A model generated the notes under the pieces. It saw only the letters and a program-made list of their open reading frames with translations. It was not told the DNA's origin and searched no databases. A program made the position numbers and the translations under genes. A stretch of DNA of 64,000 nucleotides from Azospirillum agricola (GTDB lineage Bacteria; Pseudomonadota; Alphaproteobacteria; Azospirillales; Azospirillaceae): positions 62,001 through 126,000 of the forward strand of contig NZ_JAGINM010000013.1 of NCBI RefSeq assembly GCF_017876095.1, read 5' to 3'. Below, in pieces: positions 47,459-56,226 of the stretch. Within the stretch, counting starts at the first letter, position 1. Every line of letters starts with the position of its first letter.

Positions 47459-48265
47459 CTAACGGGCCTGGCCGACCAGATCGCGGTAACAGTGCCAGGA
47501 GGCGTGGCCGATCAGCGGGAAGGCCAGCGCCATGCCGAGGAAGCCGGTGACCATCCCGGCCGAGGTGAACAGCGCCACCAGGAAGGCCCAGCCGATCATC
47601 GGCCGGATGTTCTCGCGCACCACGGCGGCGCTGGTCGCCATCGCGGTGAACACGTCGGTGTCGCGGTCGAGCAGCAGCGGGATCGAGACCACGGCGATCG
47701 AGAAGACGCCGGCGGCGATGACCGCGCCGACGATGGTGCCGGTCAGCAGGAACGGGATCGTCTCGGCCGAGAAGAAGATGCGGTCGACCAGCTGGTCGAA
47801 GGCCGGCGGCGAGGCGGAGAAGAACAGCGCGAAGATCAGGAAGGCGACGCGGATCCAGGCCAGCAGCGCCAGCATCAGCACCAGCCCGATCCCGGCGATC
47901 TGCATCCCGTTGCGCTGGTAGGCGGCGAGCACCTTGCCGAGCGTCGGCCGCTCGCCCAGCTCCAGCAGCCGGCTGGTCTCATAGAGGCCGACCGCGAAGA
48001 GCGGCCCGAGCAGCATGAAGCCGGCGGCCATCGGCAGGATCAGATAGGCCATGTCCAGCATCGACAGCCCGGCGACGACGAGGAAGCTGGAAACCACCGC
48101 CAGCGCCCCGTAGCCGAAGCTGATGAAGGGGGCGGCCATCATGTCGCGCCATGCGGCGGACAGCCACAGCCAGGGCCGGTCGGTGCCGACCGCGCGGATG
48201 GGTGGCAGATAGGCGGCGGATTGTGTGGGCTGCGACGAACCGCGAAACGACGTCATGTCGACCAT
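47459..48265 (-). CDS. DUF2189 family membrane protein
   Basis: A 268-aa integral membrane protein, with about six hydrophobic helices. DUF2189 signatures: WLSAAWRDMMAAPFISFGYGALAVV, ILPMAAGFMLLGPLFAVGLYETSRLLELGERP and LLDRDTDVFTAMATSAAVVRENIRPM, ending ALAFPLIGHASWHCYRDLV. Function unknown; the family is sometimes annotated as cytochrome c oxidase subunit I-like without proof. ATG 48265 is accepted, ATG three codons later is possible. It is monocistronic. Confidence 0.85.
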   Translation of the reverse strand: MVDMTSFRGSSQPTQSAAYLPPIRAVGTDRPWLWLSAAWRDMMAAPFISFGYGALAVVSSFLVVAGLSMLDMAYLILPMAAGFMLLGPLFAVGLYETSRLLELGERPTLGKVLAAYQRNGMQIAGIGLVLMLALLAWIRVAFLIFALFFSASPPAFDQLVDRIFFSAETIPFLLTGTIVGAVIAAGVFSIAVVSIPLLLDRDTDVFTAMATSAAVVRENIRPMIGWAFLVALFTSAGMVTGFLGMALAFPLIGHASWHCYRDLVGQAR

Positions 48266-48466
48266 GATGCCGGTCCTCCCCCAGATGCCAGACGGTGCGC
48301 CCGATGGCGCTCACGGATCGATCCTCACACGAGCCGGGCGACTGTCGCAATGGCGAATTGTTGGTTCTGCGAATAGTCACAGAAAAATGGAGGTTATTCC
48401 GACCGCTCAGCTTGGTTTTTTCATCGCCTTTGGTGGAGGCCTCGCCGGAACCCGCTGCGGAATCGC

Positions 48467-48649
48467 CTATGCCGGATCGTCAAGCTTCTTTCCATCCAAA
48501 GTCTGAGTGGAGCGCTCGGCTTCCTTGCGGTCGCGTTCCTTCTCGGTCTTGGTGCGGCCGAATCGGATCCGATTCGCGTCGGCCTCCTTGGCGCGCTCGG
48601 CGCGCGCGCGGGTCTTGCGGAAGCGGTTGAGGTTGACGACGTCGCCCAT
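48467..48649 (-). CDS. DUF4169 family small protein
   Basis: A 60-aa basic helical protein of the DUF4169 family: MGDVVNLNRFRKTRARAERA, KEADANRIRFGRTKTEKERD, then RKEAERSTQTLDGKKLD. Function unknown, restricted mainly to alphaproteobacteria. ATG 48649 has GGAGA upstream; the extended frame to 48688 is not family-like. About 200 bp upstream of the DUF2189 gene on the same strand, no terminator seen between them. Confidence 0.82.
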   Translation of the reverse strand: MGDVVNLNRFRKTRARAERAKEADANRIRFGRTKTEKERDRKEAERSTQTLDGKKLDDPA

Positions 48650-48926
48650 GGCTCGGTCTCCGTCTGCGGTGCGGGGGGAAAGGGGCATTCTGGCGTCGGC
48701 GGAAGCGCCGGGGTGGGGAAAATTTCGGACCGGCCGTCATTTGGCCGTGGGATCGCCCAAATTGCTTGTTTTCTCTGCGGGCGCTAGCTTAGCGAAGGGC
48801 GGTTCGGGGGAGAAGGCCGGGCCCGGCCCGGCGCTGTGTTCGGCAGGCGGGCCGGTTCGGGGCCGGTTCGATGGATGACGGGGCATGGCCGGCGGCACGG
48901 CCGGCCGCAGGGAAGGCGGACACGCG

Positions 48927-51900
48927 GTGAAGAAGATTGTGATCGCTGCACTGGCCGGACTGGCGGCGCTGGCCGGTGCCGTTCTGGTGGCGCCGAACCT
49001 GATCGACTGGAACGCCTACAAGGGAGCCATCGCCGAACGGGTGTCGGCGGCGACCGGCCGCAAGGTCGAGCTGCGCGGCGACATCGGCCTGACGCTGCTG
49101 CCTTCGCCGGCGCTGACCGTGCGCGATGCCCGGCTCGCCAACCCGCCCGGCGCCGCCGAACCCGACATGGCGCGGCTGAAGAAGCTGGACGCGCGGGTGG
49201 CGCTCGGCCCGCTGCTGACCGGCCGCATCCAGGTCGAGAGCATCACCCTGGTCGAGCCGACCTTCGTCGTCGAGGTGCTGAAGGACGGCCGCGTCAACTG
49301 GGACCTGTCCGGCGGCCCGGCGGCCGGCTCCTCCTCGCTGCCGTCGGCCGACGGCCTGGCGTCGGCGGTCAGCTTCGACCGCGTGTCGGTCGAGGGCGGC
49401 ACCATCCTGTACCGCGACGACCGTTCCGGCCGGGTGGAGACGCTGGAGGCGGTGAGCGCCCGGATCGTCGCCGGCAGCCTGGCCGGCCCCTTCCAGTTCC
49501 AGGGCGACTTCCGCCTGCGCGGCCTCCCGCTGCACGGCGAGGGCACCGCCGGCCGCTTCACCGACGGCGCCGCCGTGCCGGTGCGCGCCGCGCTGTCGCT
49601 GCCCGGCACCGATTCCACCCTGCGCTTCGCCGGCATCCTGTCCGGCGGCAGCGGCAACCCGAACGGCAGCGGCGCGCTGCGTGCCCAGGGCGATCTGCGG
49701 GCCGAGGGCGGCGACCTCGCCAAGCTGTTCGATGCCAAGGCGCCGACGGCGCTGGCCCAGCCCTTCAGCCTGCGCGCGGCCGTGGAGGCGGGGACCAGCC
49801 TCGCCACCTTCAGCAATGTGGAGGCGCAGCTCGGCGACACCCGCGCGACCGGCACGGCGACGCTGCGGGCGGGAGACCCGGCGCGCACCGAGCTGACGCT
49901 GGCGATCAACCGGCTGGATCTCGATTCCTGGCTGGCGAAGGCGTCCGGCACCGGCACCGGCACGGGGCGTGGCGCGGCGGCCACGGCGCCGTCCAGCGGA
50001 AACGGCCGCGCCGCAGGTTCCGCCCAGCCGGCGGCCCCGTCCCCGATGCTGCCGGCCTTCGCCCTTCCGGCCGGGATCGAGGGGAAGCTCGATCTGGCGG
50101 TCGACGGGCTGACCTACAACGGCGGCGTCGTGCGCCAGGGGCGGCTGGAGGCCAGCCTGGGCAACGGGCGGCTGAACATCGACCGCATCAGCGCCCTGTT
50201 GCCCGGCGGGTCCGACTTCGTGGCGGCCGGCGAGGTGACGACGCCCGGCGGGCAGCCGACCGTCGATCTCCGGATGGAGGCCAACGCCGACAATCTGCGG
50301 GCGCTGCTCGACTGGATGAGGCTGGACGTGCAGGGCGTTGCCGCCGGCCGGCTGCGGCGCGCCTCGATCGCCGGGCGCATCCAGGGGCACGCCGACCGCT
50401 TCGAGCTGTCCGGGCTGGATCTGCGGGTGGACAGCAGCCGCCTGTCGGGAGCCATCGCCTACGTCGACCGTGGACGCCCGGCCTTCGGGGCGCGCCTGGA
50501 ACTCGACCGGCTCAACCTCGACGCCTATCTGCCGTCGGCGGATCCCGCCCCAGCCACCGCCCCAGCCACCGCCCCAGCCACCGCCACCACGCCCGGTCCG
50601 GCGGCGTCGTCGGCCGCCACCCTGTCCGCCGCGCGGGCGACCCTGACGCCGCAGCGGCTGCTCGGCATGGCCGACGCGAATCTCGACCTCACCATCGGAC
50701 AGATCACGCTGCACGGGCTGCCGGTGCAGGGCATCCATCTCGACGCCACCGCCGCCGGCGGGGCGCTGACCATCCGCGAGGCGCGGATCGACGACCTCGT
50801 CGGGCTGAAGGGGCGGATCGACGGCCAGATCGCCGGGCTGTCGCCACTGCGCGGGGTGAACATCGCCCTGTCGGCCGACGCCGCCAACCTCGGCGGGCTG
50901 CCGAGCGCCTTTCCCTGGCCGGCCGGCGTGCCGGTGCCGGAGCGGCTGGGCGCCGTCACCGCCAAGGCGCGGCTGGCCGGCGACGCCGGCCGGCTGGCGC
51001 TGGAGCTGACCGCCGGCATGGCCGGCGGCACGCTGGAGGCCGGCGGCGCCCTGCTGGCGCTCGACAAGACGCCGGCCGCCGACGTCAAGCTGCGGGTGAG
51101 CCATCCCGAGCTCGGCCGGATCGCCGCGCTGTTCGCCGACCGCCCGCTGGTGCGCGCCTACGGCCCGCTCGACCTCTACGGCGAGCTGGGCGGGACGGCC
51201 CAGGCGCCGACCCTGGGCAACCTCCAGGGCATCGTCGCCGGGACGGCGCTGCGCGGCAAGCTCTCCGCCGTCCTGGGCGAGGCCCGTCCGCGTCTGGACG
51301 CGGAGATCCAGACCGGCGATCTCGACATCGACCGGCTGCTCGCCGCTCCCCTGGCGGCTGATCCGGCGGGTGGCGAGCCGGGGTCGGGGCCGCCCCCGGC
51401 GCAGGGCGGCGCCTCCGCCGCGCTGGCGGCGCCGGTCGGCGGAAGCGGGGGGACCGCCTGGCTGCGCAGCCTCGACGGGCGGCTGGCGCTGACCGCGACG
51501 TCGCTGACGGCCGGCGGCCTGCGCATCGACCAGCCGGCCCTGCGCGCCGGGCTGACCGGCGGAGTCCTGACGCTCGAGCAGCTCGACGGCGAATGGCTGG
51601 GCGGGCAGATCGGGCTGAGCGGCCGCGTCGTCGAGACGGCCGGACGCGCGCCGTCGGTCGAGGCCGACCTCACCGTGGTCAAGGCGGCGCTGTCGGAGGT
51701 CGCGGCGGGCAGCGGCGTGGCGCTGGCCGGCGGCACCGTCGATCTCAGCCTGACGCTGACCAGCAGCGGGACGGATCGCGCGACGCTGCTGCGCGGGCTG
51801 GCCGGGCGCGGGCGCGTCGCCGCCGCCGGCGGGACGCTGCGTGGCCTGGATCTCGCGGCCCTGCGCGACCGGCTTGCCCGCATCGACCGCCCGCAGGAGG

Positions 51901-52214
51901 TGCTGGGCGCCGTCGCCGGCAGCCTGCAAGGCGGCGAAACCCGCATCGACCGGCTCGATGGCCGCTTCGTCATCGATCACGGGATCGTCCGCACCGAGGA
52001 CACCCGCCTGTCGTCGGCGGCGGGGGAGGGGCTGCTGAGCGGCCAGTGGTCGCTGCCGGAGGAGCGGGTGGATTTCGGGCTGACCGTGAAGGTGAAGGCG
52101 ACTCCGCCGCTGCCGCCGCTGACCCTGCGGGTCGCCGGCCCGGCGGCGGCGCCGACCCAGAGCCTGGACATGCAGGCGGTCCAGGAGCATTTCGCCCGCG
52201 CCGCCAAACCCTAG
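48927..52214 (+). CDS. AsmA family protein
   Basis: A large envelope protein of 1095 aa. A single N-terminal membrane helix (KKIVIAALAGLAALAGAVLVAP) anchors a periplasmic body. The AsmA start NLIDWNAYKGAIAERVSAATGRKVELRGDI and LLPSPALTVRDARLANPPGA is clear, as is the C-terminal AsmA_2 region ending with LRVAGPAAAPTQSLDMQAV. AsmA-like proteins are thought to move phospholipids towards the outer membrane. Ala/Pro linkers at about 350-375 and 540-565 separate beta-rich modules; the second is a 12-bp tandem repeat. GTG 48927 was chosen for GGCGGA upstream; ATG 48885 is an alternative. Confidence 0.88.
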   Translation: MKKIVIAALAGLAALAGAVLVAPNLIDWNAYKGAIAERVSAATGRKVELRGDIGLTLLPSPALTVRDARLANPPGAAEPDMARLKKLDARVALGPLLTGRIQVESITLVEPTFVVEVLKDGRVNWDLSGGPAAGSSSLPSADGLASAVSFDRVSVEGGTILYRDDRSGRVETLEAVSARIVAGSLAGPFQFQGDFRLRGLPLHGEGTAGRFTDGAAVPVRAALSLPGTDSTLRFAGILSGGSGNPNGSGALRAQGDLRAEGGDLAKLFDAKAPTALAQPFSLRAAVEAGTSLATFSNVEAQLGDTRATGTATLRAGDPARTELTLAINRLDLDSWLAKASGTGTGTGRGAAATAPSSGNGRAAGSAQPAAPSPMLPAFALPAGIEGKLDLAVDGLTYNGGVVRQGRLEASLGNGRLNIDRISALLPGGSDFVAAGEVTTPGGQPTVDLRMEANADNLRALLDWMRLDVQGVAAGRLRRASIAGRIQGHADRFELSGLDLRVDSSRLSGAIAYVDRGRPAFGARLELDRLNLDAYLPSADPAPATAPATAPATATTPGPAASSAATLSAARATLTPQRLLGMADANLDLTIGQITLHGLPVQGIHLDATAAGGALTIREARIDDLVGLKGRIDGQIAGLSPLRGVNIALSADAANLGGLPSAFPWPAGVPVPERLGAVTAKARLAGDAGRLALELTAGMAGGTLEAGGALLALDKTPAADVKLRVSHPELGRIAALFADRPLVRAYGPLDLYGELGGTAQAPTLGNLQGIVAGTALRGKLSAVLGEARPRLDAEIQTGDLDIDRLLAAPLAADPAGGEPGSGPPPAQGGASAALAAPVGGSGGTAWLRSLDGRLALTATSLTAGGLRIDQPALRAGLTGGVLTLEQLDGEWLGGQIGLSGRVVETAGRAPSVEADLTVVKAALSEVAAGSGVALAGGTVDLSLTLTSSGTDRATLLRGLAGRGRVAAAGGTLRGLDLAALRDRLARIDRPQEVLGAVAGSLQGGETRIDRLDGRFVIDHGIVRTEDTRLSSAAGEGLLSGQWSLPEERVDFGLTVKVKATPPLPPLTLRVAGPAAAPTQSLDMQAVQEHFARAAKP
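50547..50582 (+). repeat. 12-bp tandem repeat, three copies, inside the AsmA gene
   Basis: GCCCCAGCCACC is repeated three times exactly and encodes an APAT-type linker. Copy number is likely to vary between strains. Confidence 0.9.
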
Positions 52215-52345
52215 AGCCGCCGGGCCGCTTGCGGGGCGCCGCATGGCACGGCTGCGCGCTGCGGTGCGGAGGAAAACGGCCAAGGGCGTTGAAGTCGGCC
52301 GGTCCGGCCGCCATAATGTACAAACGGTAACGGGAAGTTTGAGCG

Positions 52346-52696
52346 ATGCAGGTGGACAACAAAATTCTGGACGATCTGGCCCGTGTCGCGGGCGGCGCGC
52401 TCGGCGCCTTTTCGTCCTTGCGCGAGGAGGCCGAGGGCCAACTGCGCGCCCAGCTCGAACGCGTGCTGTCGCGCATGGACGTGGTCGGCCGCGAGGAGCA
52501 TGAGGCCGTCCGCGCCATGGCCGCCAAGGCCCGCGCGGAGCAGGAGGCGATGGCCGAACGGCTCGCCACGCTGGAGGCCACCGTCGCGTCGCTGATGGCG
52601 GCCGTGCCGGTCGCCCACGCTCCGGCCGTGGTGCCGCCAGCGGGCGCTCCGGCCGTGATCGAGGATCCGGGCGCGTCGGCCGGAACCACCGCCTGA
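52346..52696 (+). CDS. ubiK: UbiK-family ubiquinone accessory factor
   Basis: A 116-aa BMFP/UbiK protein, which assists the Ubi enzyme complex in ubiquinone synthesis. The amphipathic N-terminal region (NKILDDLARVAGGALGAFSSLREEAEGQLRAQLERVLSRMD) and the coiled coil RAEQEAMAERLATLEATVASL are typical. A Pro/Ala-rich tail of about 30 aa follows. No strong ribosome site is visible before ATG 52346. It is 131 bp after the AsmA gene and is not near ubiX. Confidence 0.86.
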   Translation: MQVDNKILDDLARVAGGALGAFSSLREEAEGQLRAQLERVLSRMDVVGREEHEAVRAMAAKARAEQEAMAERLATLEATVASLMAAVPVAHAPAVVPPAGAPAVIEDPGASAGTTA

Positions 52697-52921
52697 ACGG
52701 TGCCCGGTCCGGCCACGCGCTCCGGCCAAACGAGTTCCGGCCACAAAACCGTCATCGCGGTCTCACCTGAAATCGGTTGCGAAGGCCCGACGGCTTTGGC
52801 ACCGTTCCAGGAGTTGTGTCCTCTGGGCCAGTCACCCCATCATCTCGGGGCCCGGTTCCGGTAGTCGGTCTTTCCGGGTATACGGTACCGCCCGCCGCGC
52901 CTTCACAGGAGGACGCTGAAC

Positions 52922-53425
52922 ATGTCGGCTGTCGCCGTCGAAACCACCGCTTCCGCCCACAATCCGCTCGACGTCGTCGAGGAGATCGTCACCGCCAACG
53001 AATGGCCGTTCGAACGCGCCAGCGAGGACGAGCTGGTCGTCGAGATCGGCGGGCGCTGGTGCGACTACCGCCTCTATTTCGTCTGGCAGCCCGACGTCAG
53101 CGCGATGCAGTTCTCCTGCCAGTTCGACATGAAGGTGCAGGCCGCCCGCCGCGCCGCCGTCGCCGAACTTCTGGCCGAGGTCAATGGCCGCATGTGGCTG
53201 GGCCATTTCGACGTCTGTTCGGAGGAGCACACGCCGATGTTCCGCCAGACCATGCTGCTGCGCGGTGCCCGCGGCGCCGCCGTCGAGCAGCTCGAGGATC
53301 TGGTGGAGATCGCCCTGTCGGAGTGCGAGCGCTTCTACCCCGCCTTCCAGTTCGTGATCTGGGGCGGCAAGTCGGCGCAGGAGGCGGTGTCCGCCGCCAT
53401 CCTCGACACCATGGGCGAGGCGTGA
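52922..53425 (+). CDS. YbjN domain-containing protein
   Basis: A 167-aa YbjN-fold protein, related to the T3SS-chaperone/SecB-like alpha-beta sandwich. Segments: NPLDVVEEIVTANEWPFERASEDELVVEIGGRWCDYRLYFVW, AAVAELLAEVNGRMWLGHFDV and the end helix KSAQEAVSAAILDTMGEA. Its role is unknown; in alphaproteobacteria it is often next to proC, as here. The stop overlaps or nearly touches proC. ATG 52922 has an AGGAGGA site upstream. Confidence 0.88.
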   Translation: MSAVAVETTASAHNPLDVVEEIVTANEWPFERASEDELVVEIGGRWCDYRLYFVWQPDVSAMQFSCQFDMKVQAARRAAVAELLAEVNGRMWLGHFDVCSEEHTPMFRQTMLLRGARGAAVEQLEDLVEIALSECERFYPAFQFVIWGGKSAQEAVSAAILDTMGEA

Positions 53426-53430
53426 GCGCG

Positions 53431-54273
53431 ATGGCCGGGGCAGGGAACGGGGGTGTTTCCGGAAGCGGCGCCAGCCTGCTGCTGGTCGGCTGCGGCAAGA
53501 TGGGCGGCGCCATGCTGGACGGCTGGCTCGCCTCCGGCGTCGCCTCGCGCGTCGTGGTGGTCGACACGGCCGGCCTGCCGGAGTCGCTGGCCGGCAACCC
53601 GGCGGTGTCCGCCGCGACCGGGCCGGAGGCTCTGCCGGCCGGCTTCGTCCCCGACGTCGTCGTGCTGGCGGTCAAGCCGCAGGTGATGGACGCGGCGCTG
53701 CCCGCCTACCGCGCGCTGGCCCGTCCCGCGACGGTCTTCCTCTCGGTCGCCGCCGGCAAGACCATCGCCTATTTCGAATCGGCGCTGGGCGGGGAGGCGG
53801 CCGTCGTCCGCTCCATGCCCAACACGCCGGCCGCCATCGGGCGCGGCATGACGGTGGCGGTGCCGAACGCGCGGGCCACCGCCGCCCAGACCGCGCTGTG
53901 CGACTCGCTGCTGCGCGCCGTCGGCGATGTCGCCTGGGTCGGGGACGAGGCGTTGCTCGATCCGGTCACGGCGGTGTCGGGCAGCGGCCCGGCCTACGTC
54001 TTCCTGCTGGTCGAGGCGATGGCCAAGGCCGGCGAGGCGAGCGGGCTGCCGGCCGATCTGGCGATGACGCTGGCGCGCGCCACCGTGTCGGGCGCGGGCG
54101 AACTGCTCAACCGCTCGCCGCAGAGCGCCGCCGACCTGCGCAAGGCGGTGACCAGCCCGAACGGCACCACCCAGGCGGCGCTCGACGTGCTGATGGCCGG
54201 GGACGGCCTCCAGCCGGTGATGACCGCCGCCGTCGCCGCCGCCACCCGGCGGTCGAAGGAACTGGCCGGTTGA
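53431..54273 (+). CDS. proC: pyrroline-5-carboxylate reductase
   Basis: Last step of proline synthesis, reducing pyrroline-5-carboxylate with NAD(P)H; 280 aa. The nucleotide motif is LLVGCGKMGGAML. Family signatures are VVRSMPNTPAAIGRGMT and the C-terminal PROSITE-like region SGSGPAYVFLLVEAMAKAGEASGLP, then TSPNGTTQAALDVL. ATG 53431 is chosen; GTG 53422, overlapping the YbjN stop, is possible and adds three residues. The stop overlaps the next start (TTGA). Confidence 0.93.
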   Translation: MAGAGNGGVSGSGASLLLVGCGKMGGAMLDGWLASGVASRVVVVDTAGLPESLAGNPAVSAATGPEALPAGFVPDVVVLAVKPQVMDAALPAYRALARPATVFLSVAAGKTIAYFESALGGEAAVVRSMPNTPAAIGRGMTVAVPNARATAAQTALCDSLLRAVGDVAWVGDEALLDPVTAVSGSGPAYVFLLVEAMAKAGEASGLPADLAMTLARATVSGAGELLNRSPQSAADLRKAVTSPNGTTQAALDVLMAGDGLQPVMTAAVAAATRRSKELAG

Positions 54274-54788
54274 CGAGGAGCCCCGACGAGGAGGCGGGGG
54301 CGGGGGCTGGCGATCTCAGCCCGTCCGCCCGCCGTGTCCAGGATCTGCTGGACGCCGCCGGGCTCGGCCACCGTGTGGTCGAGCATGAGGGCAGCACCCG
54401 CACCTCGGAGGACGCCGCCGCCGCCGTCGGCTGCGCCGTGGCGCAGATCGCCAAATCCCTGATCTTCCGCGCCAAGGACAGCGGCCGGCCGGTGCTGGTC
54501 GTCGCCAGCGGCGCCAACCGGGTCGACGAGAAGGCGGTCGGCCGGCTGATCGGCGAGAAGATCGAGCGGGCCGATCCCGACTTCGTCCGCGACTCCACCG
54601 GCTACGCCATCGGCGGCGTCCCGCCGGTCGGCCACGCGGTGCCGCCCCTGGTGCTGATCGACGCCGACCTGATGGCGCTCGACGTGATCTGGGCCGCCGC
54701 CGGCACCCCCAACGCGGTGTTCCGTCTGACCCCCGCCGATCTGGTCTCGATGACCGGCGGCCGGGTGGAGACCGTCCGCAAAGGGTGA
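54270..54788 (+). CDS. YbaK/EbsC-family aminoacyl-tRNA deacylase
   Basis: A 172-aa YbaK-domain protein. Such proteins hydrolyse mischarged tRNAs, classically Cys-tRNA(Pro). Segments: RRVQDLLDAAGLGHRVVEHEGSTRTSEDAAAAVGC, QIAKSLIFRA with the conserved Lys, and YAIGGVPPVGHAVPPLVLID. TTG 54270 overlaps the proC stop, so translation is probably coupled. Acidic leader residues 1-15 are atypical. A proline-tRNA editing enzyme beside proC is a suggestive pairing, although linkage may be accidental. Confidence 0.87.
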   Translation: MTRSPDEEAGAGAGDLSPSARRVQDLLDAAGLGHRVVEHEGSTRTSEDAAAAVGCAVAQIAKSLIFRAKDSGRPVLVVASGANRVDEKAVGRLIGEKIERADPDFVRDSTGYAIGGVPPVGHAVPPLVLIDADLMALDVIWAAAGTPNAVFRLTPADLVSMTGGRVETVRKG

Positions 54789-54849
54789 CGAACCGCCCGC
54801 CGCGCCCCACCTTGTTGGAAGGTGGCGATCAACCGCGAGGGTGGGTGCG

Positions 54850-55524
54850 ATGTCAGACACGTCCAACAGCGCTCCGTTCAACCGGAATGGGCAAGGCGGC
54901 GAACCCGACGACGGCGCGCTCGACCGGTCGGTCGCGGCCGCGGCGATGCGGCTGGCCGTCGAGAAGGGCTGGAACCGCGTCGGGCTGCTGGAGGTGGCGC
55001 GGGCGGCCGGTGTGCCGCTGTCCCGCTTCCATCACCGCTACCGGGGGCGGGCCGACCTGCTGGCCGCCGTGTCGCGGGTGGCCGACGCCGCGGTGCTGGC
55101 CGCCGATGCTCCGCCGGATCCGGCGGAAAGCGCGCGCGACCGGCTGTTCGACGTGATGATGCGCCGCTTCGACGCCCTGCTGCCGTTCCGCGAGGGGTTG
55201 CGCGCGGTGGTGCGCGACCTGCCGGGAGAGCCGGTGACCGCGCTCGCCTTCAGCTGCGCCTTCGGGCGGTCGATGGCCTGGATGCTGCGCGCCGCCGGGA
55301 TCGACCCCGACCGGCGCGGCGGCGGCGCGCTGGTCGCCGGGCTCGGGGTTGTGGATCTGCGGGTGGTGCGGGTGTTTCTCGACGACGACAGCGCCGACCT
55401 GTCGCGCACCATGGCCGCGCTCGACGCCGGGTTGCGGCGGGCGGAGGGCTGCGCCGCGACATTCTGCCGCTGGACCGGGACGTCATCCCGCTCAGCGGAA
55501 CCTTCCGCCGTCCCAAACGGTTAA
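54850..55524 (+). CDS. TetR-like transcriptional regulator
   Basis: A 224-aa protein with a TetR-type N-terminal helix-turn-helix: LDRSVAAAAMRLAVEKGWNRVGLLEVARAAGVPLSRFHHRYRGRADLLAAV. The following 150 residues are helical and unlike well-known ligand domains, ending in a non-conserved tail. Target and effector are unknown. ATG 54850 was preferred (GAGG about 9 nt upstream); GTG 54841 is in frame. It is upstream of the phasin gene on the same strand, so phasin control is possible but not shown. Confidence 0.8.
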   Translation: MSDTSNSAPFNRNGQGGEPDDGALDRSVAAAAMRLAVEKGWNRVGLLEVARAAGVPLSRFHHRYRGRADLLAAVSRVADAAVLAADAPPDPAESARDRLFDVMMRRFDALLPFREGLRAVVRDLPGEPVTALAFSCAFGRSMAWMLRAAGIDPDRRGGGALVAGLGVVDLRVVRVFLDDDSADLSRTMAALDAGLRRAEGCAATFCRWTGTSSRSAEPSAVPNG

Positions 55525-55562
55525 GGGCGGATGGCCGGATGCGCCATGCCGAGGGGTTATGC

Positions 55563-55571
55563 TGCGGCGCA
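55563..55571. promoter_or_regulatory. possible PhaR-type half palindrome, upstream copy
   Basis: TGC-GGC-GCA forms a near-perfect short palindrome 9 bp before the phasin -35 element. It resembles the CTGC-N3-GCAG site described for PhaR in Paracoccus, matching CTGC on the left and GCA on the right. Confidence 0.4.
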
Positions 55572-55579
55572 AAAGCTCG

Positions 55580-55608
55580 TTGACTAACTTTTTGGCACTC
55601 TGCATAGT
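55580..55608 (+). promoter_or_regulatory. sigma-70 promoter of the phasin gene
   Basis: TTGACT (55580-55585) and CATAGT (55603-55608) are separated by 17 bp, in a locally AT-rich patch 59 bp before the phasin ATG. This is the best-placed promoter for a gene expected to be highly expressed. Confidence 0.7.
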
Positions 55609-55624
55609 CGGCTTCCAGAAATGT

Positions 55625-55633
55625 TGCGTCGCA
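55625..55633. promoter_or_regulatory. possible PhaR-type half palindrome, downstream copy
   Basis: TGC-GTC-GCA lies 16 bp after the -10 element, within the 5' leader, and reads TTGC-N3-GCAG with flanks. Together with the copy at 55563 it brackets the promoter, an arrangement suited to repression. Confidence 0.4.
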
Positions 55634-55666
55634 GCATGCCGAACGCCAAAAGCGGGGATGAGAAAC

Positions 55667-56104
55667 ATGGCCAAGTTGAGCGGTAACCCCTTCCTCGAAT
55701 TCGACCTGTCCAAGACCCTGGCCGACTTCAAGGTGCCGGGTGTGGACGTCGACTCGATCCTTGCCAGCCAGCGCAAGAACATCGAGGCGATCACCGCCGC
55801 CAACCAGCTCGCCATCGAGGGCTTCCAGGCCGTGCTGCGCCGTCAGGCCGAGATCGTCCGTTCCTCGCTGGAGGAGACCAGCGGCTATGTGAACGAGGTC
55901 ATCGCCGCCGGTTCGCCGGAGGAGAAGGCCGCCAAGCAGGCCGAACTGGTGAAGGTCGCCTTCGAGAAGTCGCTGGCCAACGTCCGCGAGCTGTCGGAGC
56001 TGGTCGCCAAGTCGAACACCGAGGCCGCCGACGTGCTGTCCAAGCGCGTGTCGGAGAGCCTGGAAGAGGTCAAGGCCCTGATCGCCAAGACCGCCGCCAA
56101 GTAA
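55667..56104 (+). CDS. phaP: phasin (polyhydroxyalkanoate granule protein)
   Basis: A 145-aa phasin-family protein coating polyhydroxybutyrate granules. It is nearly all helical: KLSGNPFLEFDLSKTLADFKVPGVDVDSILASQRKNIEAI, then ANQLAIEGFQAVLRRQAEIV and SESLEEVKALIAKTAAK, the heptad-rich end. No signal peptide. ATG 55667 has GGGGA 8 nt upstream; ATG 55658 is less likely. It has its own promoter and terminator, so it is monocistronic. Codon use is strongly biased to frequent codons, as in highly expressed genes. Confidence 0.9.
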   Translation: MAKLSGNPFLEFDLSKTLADFKVPGVDVDSILASQRKNIEAITAANQLAIEGFQAVLRRQAEIVRSSLEETSGYVNEVIAAGSPEEKAAKQAELVKVAFEKSLANVRELSELVAKSNTEAADVLSKRVSESLEEVKALIAKTAAK

Positions 56105-56132
56105 GGCGACGGTCGCGCGCCGATCGCCGTGG

Positions 56133-56159
56133 AAGGGCCGCCCGCCGGGCGGCCCTTTT
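56133..56159 (+). terminator. phasin intrinsic terminator
   Basis: An 11-bp perfect GC-rich stem (56133-56143 with 56147-56157) with a GCC loop is followed by TTTTC. It lies 28 nt after the phasin stop. Confidence 0.85.
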
Positions 56160-56226
56160 CGCGTTTCGGGGCGGGGGCTTTCGCGCTACCGTGCCACCCG
56201 GCATCAATCGGGGTGGGCAGGCGATC

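Noticed and set aside
50547..50582. Tandem repeat considered as a mobile or CRISPR-like array
   Set aside because: Only three in-frame 12-bp units inside a coding linker, no spacers or cas genes.
48927..52214. AsmA gene considered as a possible TAM/transporter system with neighbours
   Set aside because: No tamA, tamB partner or transport genes are adjacent; ordinary AsmA protein.
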